Of a DNA stretch of 64,000 bases, positions 50,016 through 59,055 are shown piece after piece (within the stretch, counting starts at the first letter, position 1; each line of letters opens with the position of its first letter). Location of the stretch: positions 4,898,001 through 4,962,000 of the forward strand of contig NZ_JAUSXG010000001.1 of the NCBI RefSeq assembly GCF_030815855.1. Reading direction: 5' to 3'. The notes beneath the pieces are model-generated. The model saw only the letters and a program-made list of their open reading frames with translations, had not been told where the DNA came from and made no database searches. The stretch is from Variovorax paradoxus (GTDB lineage Bacteria > Pseudomonadota > Gammaproteobacteria > Burkholderiales > Burkholderiaceae_C). The translations under genes were made by a program, and so were the position numbers.

Positions 50016-51779
50016 TCAAGCCTGGCCGAGCACGGAGCCGGCCATCAATGATGCATCGAAAGAGGGTTTTTCGCCGAGAGCCACCGGATGGAGGCGCACG
50101 TTGTGCCGCTCGCGCAGCGCGGTGGCGCAGGCACACAGTTCGTTGTGGGCCTGGGTGGCGTCCCAGCCCAGCGCCTCGGCCGCGACGCTTGCGATCTCCG
50201 CGAGCGCCGCATCGGTGACGAGGCCGCGAATCGCCAGCAGCGTGCGGCGGATGACCAGGTCGTCGAGATGCACCACGCCGGTTTCCAGGCACAGGTAGGA
50301 GAGCTCGGCGGCCGAATAGTCGGGCGCATGCTGCAGCGGCACGTCGCCCGAGGCCGCAAGGCGCTGCGCGAGCGGCAGCGCCTTCGAGCCGTAGCGCGCG
50401 AGCAGGTTCAGCGCGCGCGCGCGGGCCATGCCCGAGGGGGCCATCATCTTCTCGATGAAGCGCTCCGTGGCGGCCGCATCGGCGGGCAAATCGGCGCCGC
50501 CGCCGATGGGCAGCAGCTCGGTCGAGGCGGTGCGCGAGCGGCCCAGCAGCTGCAGCACTTCGGCGGTGGCTTCCTCCGCGAGCGAACGGAATGTCGTCCA
50601 CTTGCCGCCGACCAGGCCGACGATGGGAATGTCCCGCGTCGCGTTCGGCGGGTCGACCACCACCGAATGGTCACGCGAGATCTGGCCCGGCTTGTCGGCA
50701 TCGGAGCGTGCGAGCGGACGCACGCCGACATAGGTGTAGACCACGTCGCTGCGCCCGAATTCCATGTTCGGAAAGACCTCCCGCAGCACGTCGATCAGGT
50801 AGTCGACCTCCGCCGGCTCGGTGACGATCTGGTCCGGGTCCTCGACCGGAATGTCGGTGGAGCCCACGAGCACGCGGTCCAGAAACGGGTAGACGATGCA
50901 CACCCGCCCGTCCACCGCCTCGAAGTAGGCCATGCGGCCGTCGAGCGCGTCGCGCAGGGTGGGATGGTCGAGCACGAGGTGCGACCCCTTGGTGCCCATC
51001 ACGCGCGGACCGGCACCGCCGAGCACCGCCGCGCTGCGGTCGAGCCATGCGCCGGTGGCGTTCACCACGGTGTCCGCCGTGACGCGCACCAGCGCGCCGG
51101 TGATCTCGTCGCGCAGCGTCAGGATGTTGCCCGCGCAGCCCATCACGCGGCAGTAGTTCGCGGCCGCCGAGCGCGGCTGGTCGCGGCAGGCATCGCCGAT
51201 CAGTTCGAGGATGAGCCATTCGGGGTGGCTGATCCACGCATCGAAAAACGTGGCGGTCCAGCGGATCGCCGCGCGGAAGAGGCCGCGGTCGTTCATCGGC
51301 ACCCGGCTGATGCGGTGCCCCGGCATCACGCGCTGGCGGCGCCCCAGGATGTCATAGAGCCGCAGGCCCAGTGCCACGGCCAGCAGGCCGCGCGTGCGCT
51401 GCGGCGGGGTGCGGCCGAAGAACTTGAGCGCGCTGCTCATCAGGCCGCCGAACACGTTGGCGAGCGGCACCACCGTCTTGAGCGGGCGCACCAGGTGCGG
51501 TGCATTGCGCAGCAGCAGGTTGCGCTCGCGCGTGGCTTCGGCCACCAGCGAGAAGCTGCCGTTCTCCAGGTAGCGCAGCCCGCCGTGGATCATGCGCGAG
51601 GGCGCGCTGCTGGCGCCCGCGCCGAAGTCGCCCTTGTCGACGATGAGGCAATCGACACGCTGCAGCGAAAGATCGCGGAACACGCCGACGCCGTTGATGC
51701 CGGCGCCCACGATCACGGTCGAAAAATGGCGGCCCGCCAGCGAGGCCGGACGCACGAAAGGCAATTGCCAGGCGCTCAT
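50016..51779 (-). CDS. GlpD-like FAD-dependent polyol-phosphate dehydrogenase
   Basis: A 587-residue flavoprotein of the glycerol-3-phosphate dehydrogenase family, probably membrane associated and feeding electrons to quinone. The FAD motif is GAGINGVG at 25-32, followed by VDKGDFGAGASSAPSRMIHG. IHGGLRYLENGSFSLVAEA and the C-terminal VVGGKWTTFRSLAEEAT-like stretch are GlpD blocks. The context, with an FGGY kinase instead of glpF/glpK and a ribose-type ABC transporter, argues against plain glycerol use. It more resembles the EryB type that oxidises erythritol phosphate. The start overlaps the kinase stop by four bases. An open frame continues upstream through the kinase but is not a real fusion. 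Confidence 0.85.
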   Translation of the reverse strand: MSAWQLPFVRPASLAGRHFSTVIVGAGINGVGVFRDLSLQRVDCLIVDKGDFGAGASSAPSRMIHGGLRYLENGSFSLVAEATRERNLLLRNAPHLVRPLKTVVPLANVFGGLMSSALKFFGRTPPQRTRGLLAVALGLRLYDILGRRQRVMPGHRISRVPMNDRGLFRAAIRWTATFFDAWISHPEWLILELIGDACRDQPRSAAANYCRVMGCAGNILTLRDEITGALVRVTADTVVNATGAWLDRSAAVLGGAGPRVMGTKGSHLVLDHPTLRDALDGRMAYFEAVDGRVCIVYPFLDRVLVGSTDIPVEDPDQIVTEPAEVDYLIDVLREVFPNMEFGRSDVVYTYVGVRPLARSDADKPGQISRDHSVVVDPPNATRDIPIVGLVGGKWTTFRSLAEEATAEVLQLLGRSRTASTELLPIGGGADLPADAAATERFIEKMMAPSGMARARALNLLARYGSKALPLAQRLAASGDVPLQHAPDYSAAELSYLCLETGVVHLDDLVIRRTLLAIRGLVTDAALAEIASVAAEALGWDATQAHNELCACATALRERHNVRLHPVALGEKPSFDASLMAGSVLGQA

Positions 51780-53263
51780 TTCGCACCGCCCGAGATGTGG
51801 GTGAACGCAGGTGACATGCTGTCGATCAGTTCGTTGAAATCGGCGTTGAAATCCGCATGGGCGCGTGCGTCCCTTGCATCGGGTTCGATGAGCTCGCACG
51901 GCGCGAGCAGCGCGCTGCCCTCGCCGACGTCGTCCAGGCCTTGCGACATGGCGGCGTAGAGCGCGGCGCCCCGCGCGCCGGTCTCGTCGTCGGCGCAGCG
52001 TTCGACCGGGCGGCCCAGAAAAGCAGCGAGCAGGCGAACGAGGCGCGCATCGCTCGCACCGCCGCCCAGCACCGTGGAAGCGGCGACCGACAGGCCGCCG
52101 GCCGCAAGTCGCGCCGTCTGCCGCGCATGCAGCGCCGCCACGGCATCGACCACGGCGCGCGCCATGTCGGCGCGGGTGTGGTGGCTCTTGAGCCCCACGA
52201 AGCCCGCCGTCACGCCCCCGCCGCCGTTGACGAACGGCAAGAAGCGCAGGCCGCCGGCGCCCAGCGGCACCGTCATGGCAAGGTCGACCACCGCGCGCGC
52301 GTCGGGCAGCGCGAGCACGCCGGCCAGCCATGCGATGTTGGCCATCGACGAGGGGCTGTTCTCCATGTAGAGCCGCTCGTTCGTGCGGCCGAAATTCACG
52401 ATGGAGGCGACAGCGGGCTTGGGTGCGAGCACCGGCCCGATGACCGCGTTGACGCACCAGGTGCCGAACACCTGCACCGCGCGGCCGCGGCCTTCGGCGC
52501 AGATCGCGGTCATCGAGGCAAGCAGGTCGATAGCGCCCATGGCGACTGGAATGCCAGCGGGCAGGCCGCAGAGCGCGGCCTCCGAGACACGCAATGTCCC
52601 GATCACCGTGCCGCTCGGCAGGATCGGGCCGAAGTTGTGCGCGCCCAGGTCCTTGAGGCCCGACGCCTCGAAGGCAGTCTGCGACCAGCCGCCGGTGGCG
52701 AGCGACACCAGCCCGGCGGTGCTCGCATCGCTCGCGTCGGTGGCGATCTCGCCGGTCAGCAGAAAGCCGAGGTAGTCCTTGGCAAACAGCAGGCGGCGCA
52801 GTTCGCCGCGCTGCACGGCATCGGCGCCCAGCAGCTCGGCGGCGATCACCGTCGGCTGGCCGGGCCAGGGGCCGCAACCGACCTCGTCGAAGAGTCGCGT
52901 GCCGTGGCTTTTGGCGAGCGTCCGGGCGCGGATATCGGCGCGCTGGTCGGTGGAGGCGACGGCGCGGCCGCCGACGAGTTCGTTGTTCGCATCGAGCGCG
53001 TAGAGGCCGGCGCCGTGGCCGGTGCAGGCCAGGGCGCGGACCTCGGCCGCGCGCGGTCCGAGCTGGTGGGCCACGTCGCGCAGCACATGGGTGAGCGCGG
53101 CGCGAATCGCCGCGGCGCGCACTTCGCAACCGCCGCCGGCGAGCCGGTCGTGCGGCAAAGGCATGCGCGACAAGGCGACGGCACGGCCGCTGCCGGCTTC
53201 GAGGGCCAGTGCTTTCAGGCTGCTCGAGCCCATGTCCACGCCGATGAGTATGTTTGGCATCAT
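51776..53263 (-). CDS. FGGY family carbohydrate kinase
   Basis: A 495-residue kinase of the FGGY family (xylulokinase, glycerol kinase, erythritol kinase and others). It probably phosphorylates the imported sugar or polyol. The phosphate-1 loop is GVDMGSSSLKA at about 8-18; TGHGAGLYALD lies near 80-90, and the adenosine motif is in TVLGGGASDARLVR near 380-395. No family signature points to one substrate. It is the first gene of the minus-strand unit kinase-dehydrogenase-gntR. Two ATG codons in tandem (53263 and 53260) open the gene; the first overlaps the proposed operator site 53263-53275. Confidence 0.88.
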   Translation of the reverse strand: MMPNILIGVDMGSSSLKALALEAGSGRAVALSRMPLPHDRLAGGGCEVRAAAIRAALTHVLRDVAHQLGPRAAEVRALACTGHGAGLYALDANNELVGGRAVASTDQRADIRARTLAKSHGTRLFDEVGCGPWPGQPTVIAAELLGADAVQRGELRRLLFAKDYLGFLLTGEIATDASDASTAGLVSLATGGWSQTAFEASGLKDLGAHNFGPILPSGTVIGTLRVSEAALCGLPAGIPVAMGAIDLLASMTAICAEGRGRAVQVFGTWCVNAVIGPVLAPKPAVASIVNFGRTNERLYMENSPSSMANIAWLAGVLALPDARAVVDLAMTVPLGAGGLRFLPFVNGGGGVTAGFVGLKSHHTRADMARAVVDAVAALHARQTARLAAGGLSVAASTVLGGGASDARLVRLLAAFLGRPVERCADDETGARGAALYAAMSQGLDDVGEGSALLAPCELIEPDARDARAHADFNADFNELIDSMSPAFTHISGGAK

Positions 53264-53275
53264 GTCATAACAGCT
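53263..53275. promoter_or_regulatory. Candidate GntR operator, copy 1
   Basis: TGTCATAACAGCT, with an internal TGT-CATA-ACA dyad. It abuts the kinase start codon. An identical 13-base copy lies exactly 90 bases away at 53353-53365. Between them is the divergent promoter region of the sugar locus. GntR-family operators often have GT-N4-AC cores. Confidence 0.55.
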
Positions 53276-53352
53276 TCGGCGGAATAAAAGCGCATCGCCA
53301 GTAGCGTTTCCCCTAGTACTCGGTGCAATCGAGCCGGGATTACATTCTAGCC

Positions 53353-53365
53353 TGTCATAACAGCT
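53353..53365. promoter_or_regulatory. Candidate GntR operator, copy 2
   Basis: A second exact copy of TGTCATAACAGCT, just downstream of TACATTCTAG, a possible -10 region for the plus-strand transporter genes. In this position a bound repressor would block transcription of the ABC transporter operon. The GntR protein encoded at 49254-50009 is the natural candidate. Confidence 0.55.
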
Positions 53366-53442
53366 GATGTGACACCGAGGTCCCGAAGATCTGCTCGAAA
53401 AGCAGGTCGCAAGCTCTGCCAGTCAACGTGAGGAGACAAAGA

Positions 53443-54498
53443 ATGAGGCGTAATTTCCTGAAGTCCGCGGCCGCCGCCGGTATCGGCCTGGCCGGTGCGA
53501 GCGCGTTCGCGCAACAGCAAGCCGCAGCTCCTGCGGCAGCCGGAGCAGGTGCGGGCCTGCGCGGCAATGCCAGCGACGTCTACGTGATGAACGTGATGGT
53601 CTCCGGCGTGGAGTACTGGTTTCCGGTCTACGAAATGATGAAGCAGCTCGGCCGCACGCTGGGCGTTCGCACCCGCTACACCGGCACGCCCGAGTACGAC
53701 GTGAACAAGCAGCTCGCGTCGTTCGAGCAGGAACTGGCGCGCAAGCCCGCCGGCATCCTGCTGCACCCGATGAATCCCGATCCGTTCATCGAGCCGATCA
53801 ACCGCGCGGCGGCGATGGGCATCCCGGTCGTCACCTTCGCGGCGGACTCGCCGAACTCCAAGCGCACCTCCTTCGTCACCTCGGACAACGACCGCGAAGG
53901 CACGCAGGCGGCCGACGCGATTGCCGCATCGCTCAACGGCAAGGGCGAATACGCGGTGCTCGAGAACCCGGGCCAGGACAACCACGACCGCCGCATCGCC
54001 GCCTTCGTGAACCGCATGAAGACCAAGCACACGGGCATGAAGCTGGTCGGCCGCGCCGCCAGCAACCAGGACCCGAACAAGGCCTACCAGGCGGTGCTGA
54101 GCCTCGCGCAGGCCAACCCGAACCTGGGCGCGCTGTTCATGCCCGAAGCCAACTCGGCGCTCGGCGCGGCGCAGGCCAAGGTCGAGACCAAGAAGAACAT
54201 CAAGGTGATGTGCTGCGACGTGAACGCCAAGATCCTCGACATGATCAAGTCGGGCGACGTGTTCGGCGCCATCAACCCGAACCAGGGCATGCAGGGCTAC
54301 ATGGGCATGATGATGCTGTTCCTGGCCAAGAACCCCTCGCTCATCGACCCGATGAACGATGCCAAGCGCAACGGCACCAATCCGATGGCCGTGCCCTTCC
54401 TGGACAACGGCCTGGCCGTGGTCAGCAAGGCCAACGCCGACGACTTCTACTGGGACAAGTACCTCGCGCGCCGCGGCACCAAGGGAATCGGCGAGTGA
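53443..54498 (+). CDS. Sugar ABC transporter binding protein (ribose type, Tat-like signal)
   Basis: A 351-residue periplasmic binding protein of the Peripla_BP_4/LacI-like family. The signal MRRNFLKSAAAAGIGLAGAS contains an RRxFLK motif, which indicates Tat export of a folded protein. The mature domain shows MNVMVSGVEYWFPVYEMMKQ, ILLHPMNPDPFIEPINRA and VTFAADSPNSKR, typical of sugar binding. AGGAG lies eight bases ahead of the ATG at 53443, which decides the start over a GTG five codons upstream. It overlaps the ATPase gene by four bases. The ligand is not determined; the set with kinase and dehydrogenase suggests a sugar or polyol. Confidence 0.9.
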   Translation: MRRNFLKSAAAAGIGLAGASAFAQQQAAAPAAAGAGAGLRGNASDVYVMNVMVSGVEYWFPVYEMMKQLGRTLGVRTRYTGTPEYDVNKQLASFEQELARKPAGILLHPMNPDPFIEPINRAAAMGIPVVTFAADSPNSKRTSFVTSDNDREGTQAADAIAASLNGKGEYAVLENPGQDNHDRRIAAFVNRMKTKHTGMKLVGRAASNQDPNKAYQAVLSLAQANPNLGALFMPEANSALGAAQAKVETKKNIKVMCCDVNAKILDMIKSGDVFGAINPNQGMQGYMGMMMLFLAKNPSLIDPMNDAKRNGTNPMAVPFLDNGLAVVSKANADDFYWDKYLARRGTKGIGE

Positions 54499-56006
54499 CC
54501 ACGTTGCTCGAACTGCGCGGCATCAGCAAGCGCTTCGGCGCTTCGCGCGCGCTCTCGGGCGTGGACTTCTCGCTGCACGCGGGCGAGATCCACGCCCTGT
54601 GCGGCGAGAACGGCGCGGGGAAGTCGACGCTGATGAACATCATCGACGGCATCCACCGCCCCGACGAAGGCGAGATCCTGCTGAACGGCCGGAAGGTGAT
54701 CATCGACGGCCCCGCGCATGCCATGCGCCTGGGCATCGGCCTGGTGCACCAGGAGATTGCGCTGTGCGCCGACGCGACCGTGGCCGAGAACATCTTCATG
54801 CCGGAGATCAATGCTGGCAACGCGGCGTGGATGAACTACGCCGGCTTCAACGACCGCGCCGCGAAGGTGCTGCGCCGGTTGGGGCAGGACATCGACCCCG
54901 GCATGCTCGTGCGTGACCTGAGCATCTCGAGCCAGCAGCTGGTGGAGATCGCCAAGGCGCTCACGCTCGACTGCAAGGTGCTGATCCTCGACGAGCCCAC
55001 GGCCGCGCTGACCGACAACGAGTCGGCGGCGCTGTTCCGCGTGCTGCACGACCTGAAGGCGCGGGGCATCGGCATCATCTACATCAGCCACCGCATGGCC
55101 GAGATCTTCACGCACGGCGACCGTGTCACCGTGCTGCGCGACGGGCGCAACGTGCATTGCGGGCCGCTCGCAGGCCTCACGCCGGACGAACTGGTCCGCC
55201 GCATGGTGGGGCGCGATCTCGGCAACTACTATCCGCCGAAGCAAGCCCTCGCCCAGTCCTCCGGACCCGTGCTCGAAGTGGCGGACATCGCCGACGGCGA
55301 GCGCGTGCACGGCGTTTCCTTCGCACTCCAGCGCGGCGAGATCCTCGGCATTGCCGGACTCATGGGCGCCGGCCGCAGCGAATTGGCCGAAACCGTGTGC
55401 GGCCTGCGAAGTGCGAAACGCGGCACGGTGCGCCTGAACGGCAAGACGCTTTCGATCCGCAAGTACAGCGACGCATTGCGCGCAGGCATCGCCTACCTTA
55501 GCGAAGACCGCAAGGCGGCCGGCGTGTTCCTCGACCTGCCGATTGCACAGAACGTGTCGTCGATGGCGCTGCGCCGCGTGAGCTCCGCCTGGGGCCTCTT
55601 GAAGCGCTCGGCCGAGCACAAGCTCGCGAAGGAACTCGGCGCCAAGCTCAATCTGAAATCGGACGGCGTGGCCATCGAGGTGGCCAGCCTCTCGGGCGGC
55701 AACCAGCAGAAGGTGGCGATCGCCAAGCTGCTCGCCACCAACCCGTCGGTACTGCTGATGGACGAGCCCACGCGCGGCGTCGACGTGGGCGCGAAATCGG
55801 AGATTCACCACATCCTGCGCGAGCTCGCGACCCAGGGCGTGGGCGTGATCGTGATCTCGTCGGAGCTGCCCGAAATCATCGGCCTGTGCGACCGCGCACT
55901 GGTCATCCGCGATGGGCGGCTCGCGGGCGAACTGACATCCGAAGAAATGACGGAAGAGGCCCTGCTGCGGCTGGCTTCCGGACTCTGCGAACAGGAAACA
56001 GCATGA
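54495..56006 (+). CDS. Sugar ABC transporter ATPase (RbsA/MglA type)
   Basis: A 503-residue double-ATPase protein. The N-terminal module has Walker A GENGAGKST (37-45) and LILDEPTAALTDNE. The C-terminal module has the usual degenerate GLMGAGRSEL, with LSGGNQQKVAIAKLL and LMDEPTRGVDVGAKSEI. Such proteins power ribose, xylose or autoinducer-2 importers with one permease. The start is GTG at 54495 overlapping the stop of the binding-protein gene (GTGA). The stop overlaps the permease start by four bases, so all three are coupled. Confidence 0.93.
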   Translation: MTTLLELRGISKRFGASRALSGVDFSLHAGEIHALCGENGAGKSTLMNIIDGIHRPDEGEILLNGRKVIIDGPAHAMRLGIGLVHQEIALCADATVAENIFMPEINAGNAAWMNYAGFNDRAAKVLRRLGQDIDPGMLVRDLSISSQQLVEIAKALTLDCKVLILDEPTAALTDNESAALFRVLHDLKARGIGIIYISHRMAEIFTHGDRVTVLRDGRNVHCGPLAGLTPDELVRRMVGRDLGNYYPPKQALAQSSGPVLEVADIADGERVHGVSFALQRGEILGIAGLMGAGRSELAETVCGLRSAKRGTVRLNGKTLSIRKYSDALRAGIAYLSEDRKAAGVFLDLPIAQNVSSMALRRVSSAWGLLKRSAEHKLAKELGAKLNLKSDGVAIEVASLSGGNQQKVAIAKLLATNPSVLLMDEPTRGVDVGAKSEIHHILRELATQGVGVIVISSELPEIIGLCDRALVIRDGRLAGELTSEEMTEEALLRLASGLCEQETA

Positions 56007-57028
56007 ACTACCCGGCACAACTCGATGCGGGCCTTCCTCCACGGCATTCTGGACAGTCAGGAGGCGGCCCCGTGAAGCCCGCCAACAAACTCACGAGCAT
56101 GCGCGAAGCAGGCTTGCTGCTGATCATCGCGGTGCTGTGCATCGCGATGAGCTTCGCATCGCCCTACTTCCTCACCTGGGACAACGTGCGCGCAATGCTG
56201 TTGTCCTTCTCCATCGAAGGCATCGTGGTGGTCGGCATGACCATCTTGCTGATCGTCGGCGGCATCGATCTTTCGGTGGGGTCGGTGGTCTGCTTCGCGA
56301 TGGTGGTCACGGGCAAGCTCTTTCTCATGGGCGTGGACCCGTGGCTTGCAAGCCTGGTGGCCATCGGCGCGAGCGGGCTCGTCGGCGCGATGATCGGCGG
56401 CTGCGTCACGCGCATCGGGCTCAATCACTTCATCGCCTCGCTGGCCTTCATGGTGATCGTGCGCGGGCTGTGCCTTGCGCTCACGCAGGGCACGCCGCAG
56501 TCGCTGTTCTCGCTGCCGGCCGAGTTCAAGTTCATCGGACAGGGCACGCTGTTCGGCATTCCCGCCGTCATCCTGATCTTCGTAGCGATCGTCGTCGTAA
56601 GCGACTTCGTGCTGCGCCGCTCGACCTTGCTGCGGCGCGTGTTCTACACCGGCAGCAACGAGAAGGCCGCGCTCTACTCTGGCATTCGCGTGGGGCGCGT
56701 GAAGTTCTGGGTCACGGTGCTGTGCTCGGCATCGGCGGGCCTGGCCGGCGTGATCTACACGGCCCGCTTCGGCGCTGCCACACCCACCTTCGGCATGGGC
56801 ATGGAGCTCAACGTGATTGCCGCGGCGGTGATCGGCGGCGCGAGCCTCAAGGGCGGCTCGGGCACGGTGCTGGGCGCGGTGCTGGGCCTGGCGCTGCTCT
56901 CGGTGGTGACCAGCTCGCTGATCCTGCTCGACGTGTCGCCTTACTGGCAGGACGTGATCAAGGGATTGATCCTGCTCGCGGCCGTGACCATCGACCACCT
57001 CCTGAACACGAGAAAGACGACGCGATGA
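56003..57028 (+). CDS. Sugar ABC transporter permease (RbsC type)
   Basis: A 341-residue permease of the BPD_transp_2 family with about eight to ten helices. Visible are LLLIIAVLCIAMSFASPYFL, ILLIVGGIDLSVGSVV (the diagnostic GGIDLSVGS) and VIAAAVIGGASLKGGSGTVLGAVLG. The first 35 residues are hydrophilic and precede helix one. The ATG overlaps the ATPase stop (ATGA), and the gene end overlaps the aldo/keto reductase start. It would form the homodimeric channel with the ATPase at 54495. Confidence 0.93.
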   Translation: MNYPAQLDAGLPPRHSGQSGGGPVKPANKLTSMREAGLLLIIAVLCIAMSFASPYFLTWDNVRAMLLSFSIEGIVVVGMTILLIVGGIDLSVGSVVCFAMVVTGKLFLMGVDPWLASLVAIGASGLVGAMIGGCVTRIGLNHFIASLAFMVIVRGLCLALTQGTPQSLFSLPAEFKFIGQGTLFGIPAVILIFVAIVVVSDFVLRRSTLLRRVFYTGSNEKAALYSGIRVGRVKFWVTVLCSASAGLAGVIYTARFGAATPTFGMGMELNVIAAAVIGGASLKGGSGTVLGAVLGLALLSVVTSSLILLDVSPYWQDVIKGLILLAAVTIDHLLNTRKTTR

Positions 57029-58011
57029 TGATGAAGAAGACGACGCTGGGCCCTTCGGGCATCGAATGCTCGGCCATCGGCCTGGGGACCTGGGCCATGG
57101 GCGGATGGATGTGGGGCGGCGGCGACAACGCGGCGGCCGTGGTCGCCATCCAGGCCTCGCTGGACGCGGGCGTGAACCTGATCGACACCGCGCCGGCCTA
57201 CGGCCTCGGGCGCTCCGAAAGCATCGTGGGCACCGCGCTCAAGGGGCGCCGCCACGAGGCGGTGATCGCGACCAAGTGCGGCCTGGTGTGGCACACGCAA
57301 CAGGGCACGCACTTCTTCGAGGAAGACGGGCATCCCGTGTACCGCTATCTCGGCCGCGAATCGATCATGCACGAATGCGAGGAGAGCCTGAAGCGCCTGC
57401 AGACCGACTACATCGATCTCTACATCACGCATTGGCAGGACAGCACCACGCCCGTGGCCGAGACCATGGACGCGCTGCTCGAACTCAAGAAGCAGGGAAA
57501 GATCCGCGCCATCGGCGTGAGCAACGTGAGCCCCGAGACGCTCTCCGAATATCTTCGCCATGGCCCGGTCGATGCCGCGCAGGAGCGCTACAGCCTGATC
57601 GACCGCGAGATCGAGCAGACGCTGGCGCCGCTGTGCAGCGAGCACCAGGTGGCGGTGCTCGGCTATTCATCCCTGGCGCTGGGCCTGCTCGCCGGCTCCA
57701 TCGATCCCGGGCGCGAGTTCAAGGGCGACGACCAGCGTGCGAGCAATCCGCGCTTCAGCGCAGGCAACCGTGCCACGCTCAAGGCCTTCTTCGAAGAACT
57801 CGACCCGCTGCGCACGCGGCTGGAGTGCTCCTTCGGACAGATGATGATCGCGTGGACTGTCGCGCGCGGCACCGTTTCGGTGGCGCTGTGCGGCGCGCGC
57901 GTGCGCCAGCAGGCCATCGAGAACGCCGGCGCCGGTGCGGTCGAACTGGGCGACGAAGCCCTACGACTGATCGACGCCGCGGCGAAGCGCCACCTCTCCG
58001 CGCTCGCCTGA
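57025..58011 (+). CDS. Aldo/keto reductase
   Basis: A 328-residue TIM-barrel NADPH-dependent reductase. The catalytic tetrad is recognisable: Asp in DTAPAYG (about 50), Tyr in the same block (about 55), Lys in IATKCG (about 81), and His in YITHWQD (about 126). The N-terminus has three ATG in tandem; the first (57025) overlaps the permease stop. The group resembles IolS/YghZ-type reductases. In this locus it may oxidise or reduce the free sugar or polyol or an aldehyde made by the aldolase. That role is inferred from position. Confidence 0.88.
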   Translation: MMMKKTTLGPSGIECSAIGLGTWAMGGWMWGGGDNAAAVVAIQASLDAGVNLIDTAPAYGLGRSESIVGTALKGRRHEAVIATKCGLVWHTQQGTHFFEEDGHPVYRYLGRESIMHECEESLKRLQTDYIDLYITHWQDSTTPVAETMDALLELKKQGKIRAIGVSNVSPETLSEYLRHGPVDAAQERYSLIDREIEQTLAPLCSEHQVAVLGYSSLALGLLAGSIDPGREFKGDDQRASNPRFSAGNRATLKAFFEELDPLRTRLECSFGQMMIAWTVARGTVSVALCGARVRQQAIENAGAGAVELGDEALRLIDAAAKRHLSALA

Positions 58012-58053
58012 CCCCCCCTCTTCATTTCCGACCCCAACAAGGAGTTCTTTCCC

Positions 58054-58905
58054 ATGTCGAAAGACAAGACAGCACGGCTCAACCGCCTGCTCACCAACGG
58101 CCGCTGCCTGGACATCGCCCTGGACCACGGCGTGTGCAACGAGCCGTCATTCCTCGACGGCCTGGAGGACATGCCCCAGGTCATCGACAAGCTCGTGGCC
58201 GCCGCACCCGATGCGCTGCAACTCAACTACGGCCAGTCCGACCTGCTGCAGGACCGCCCCGGCCGCGACAAGCCGGCGCTAGTGATGCGCATCGACATGG
58301 GCAATCCCTACAACGCCACGCTGCACCGCGTGATGTGGGCCCAGCTGCAGAACGAGCACGACCCGGTGTTGCCGGCCGTACAGCGCGACGCGGCGTGCGT
58401 GGTGGTCAACCTCTTCATGCTGCCCAATGAGCCCGACCTGTTCCGCCAGTGCGTGCAGAACATCGCGCGCGTCCGTGCGGACTGCGACCGCTACGGCATG
58501 CCGCTGATGATCGAGCCGCTGGTGATGCAGTCACCCACCCCCGGCAGCCGCTACCAGGTCGACGGCGATGCCGAGAAGATCGTCACGCTGGTGCGCCTTG
58601 CGCGCGAGATGGGCGCCGACATCGTCAAGGCCGACCCGACCAGCGACCCTGCCGACTTCCACCGCGTGGTGCAGGCGGCGCGCTGCCCCGTGCTCGTGCG
58701 CGGCGGCGGGCGCGAAGACCTGCAGCAGGTGTTCGCGCGCTCGCGCGCGCTGCTGGACCAGGGCGCGGTCGGCATGGTGTACGGACGCAACGTCTACCAG
58801 CACGCCAATCCGTCGGCGGTGGTGAGTGCGCTGATGGCCATGATCCACCGCGGCGCGAGCGCCAAGGAGGCCTGGTCCCTCTACGAATCGGGCGGCGCGA
58901 AGTAA
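58054..58905 (+). CDS. Class I aldolase (DeoC/FbaB/LacD/LsrF family)
   Basis: A 283-residue Schiff-base aldolase of the DeoC/FbaB superfamily. The family motif ALDHGVC lies at 22-28 and the Schiff-base lysine is probably K192 (ADIVKADPTSD). The phosphate-binding end is LVRGGGRED (about 215-223) and VYGRNVYQH. Relatives include fructose-bisphosphate aldolase I, tagatose-bisphosphate aldolase and LsrF. AAGGAG lies upstream of the ATG. It is the last gene of the transporter operon and probably splits the keto-sugar phosphate made by the kinase and dehydrogenase. The true substrate cannot be read. Confidence 0.85.
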   Translation: MSKDKTARLNRLLTNGRCLDIALDHGVCNEPSFLDGLEDMPQVIDKLVAAAPDALQLNYGQSDLLQDRPGRDKPALVMRIDMGNPYNATLHRVMWAQLQNEHDPVLPAVQRDAACVVVNLFMLPNEPDLFRQCVQNIARVRADCDRYGMPLMIEPLVMQSPTPGSRYQVDGDAEKIVTLVRLAREMGADIVKADPTSDPADFHRVVQAARCPVLVRGGGREDLQQVFARSRALLDQGAVGMVYGRNVYQHANPSAVVSALMAMIHRGASAKEAWSLYESGGAK

Positions 58906-59055
58906 GACAAAGAACGAGCGCCGGCGCAACAACCAAGAAAAAGTCAGCACGGCAGGCGATGCACCCGTCGCCTGCCGGGGTGCGTCCTGCGCGCGCACTG
59001 GAGAGGGATCGAGCAACGGGTTGCCCTGCGAACTTCTAACACTCTGGAGGCGACG

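Noticed and set aside
51780..53129. Apparent fusion of the FAD dehydrogenase with upstream sequence through the kinase gene
   Set aside because: The upstream part is the kinase gene in another frame. The dehydrogenase start at 51779 overlaps the kinase stop in a normal ATGA.
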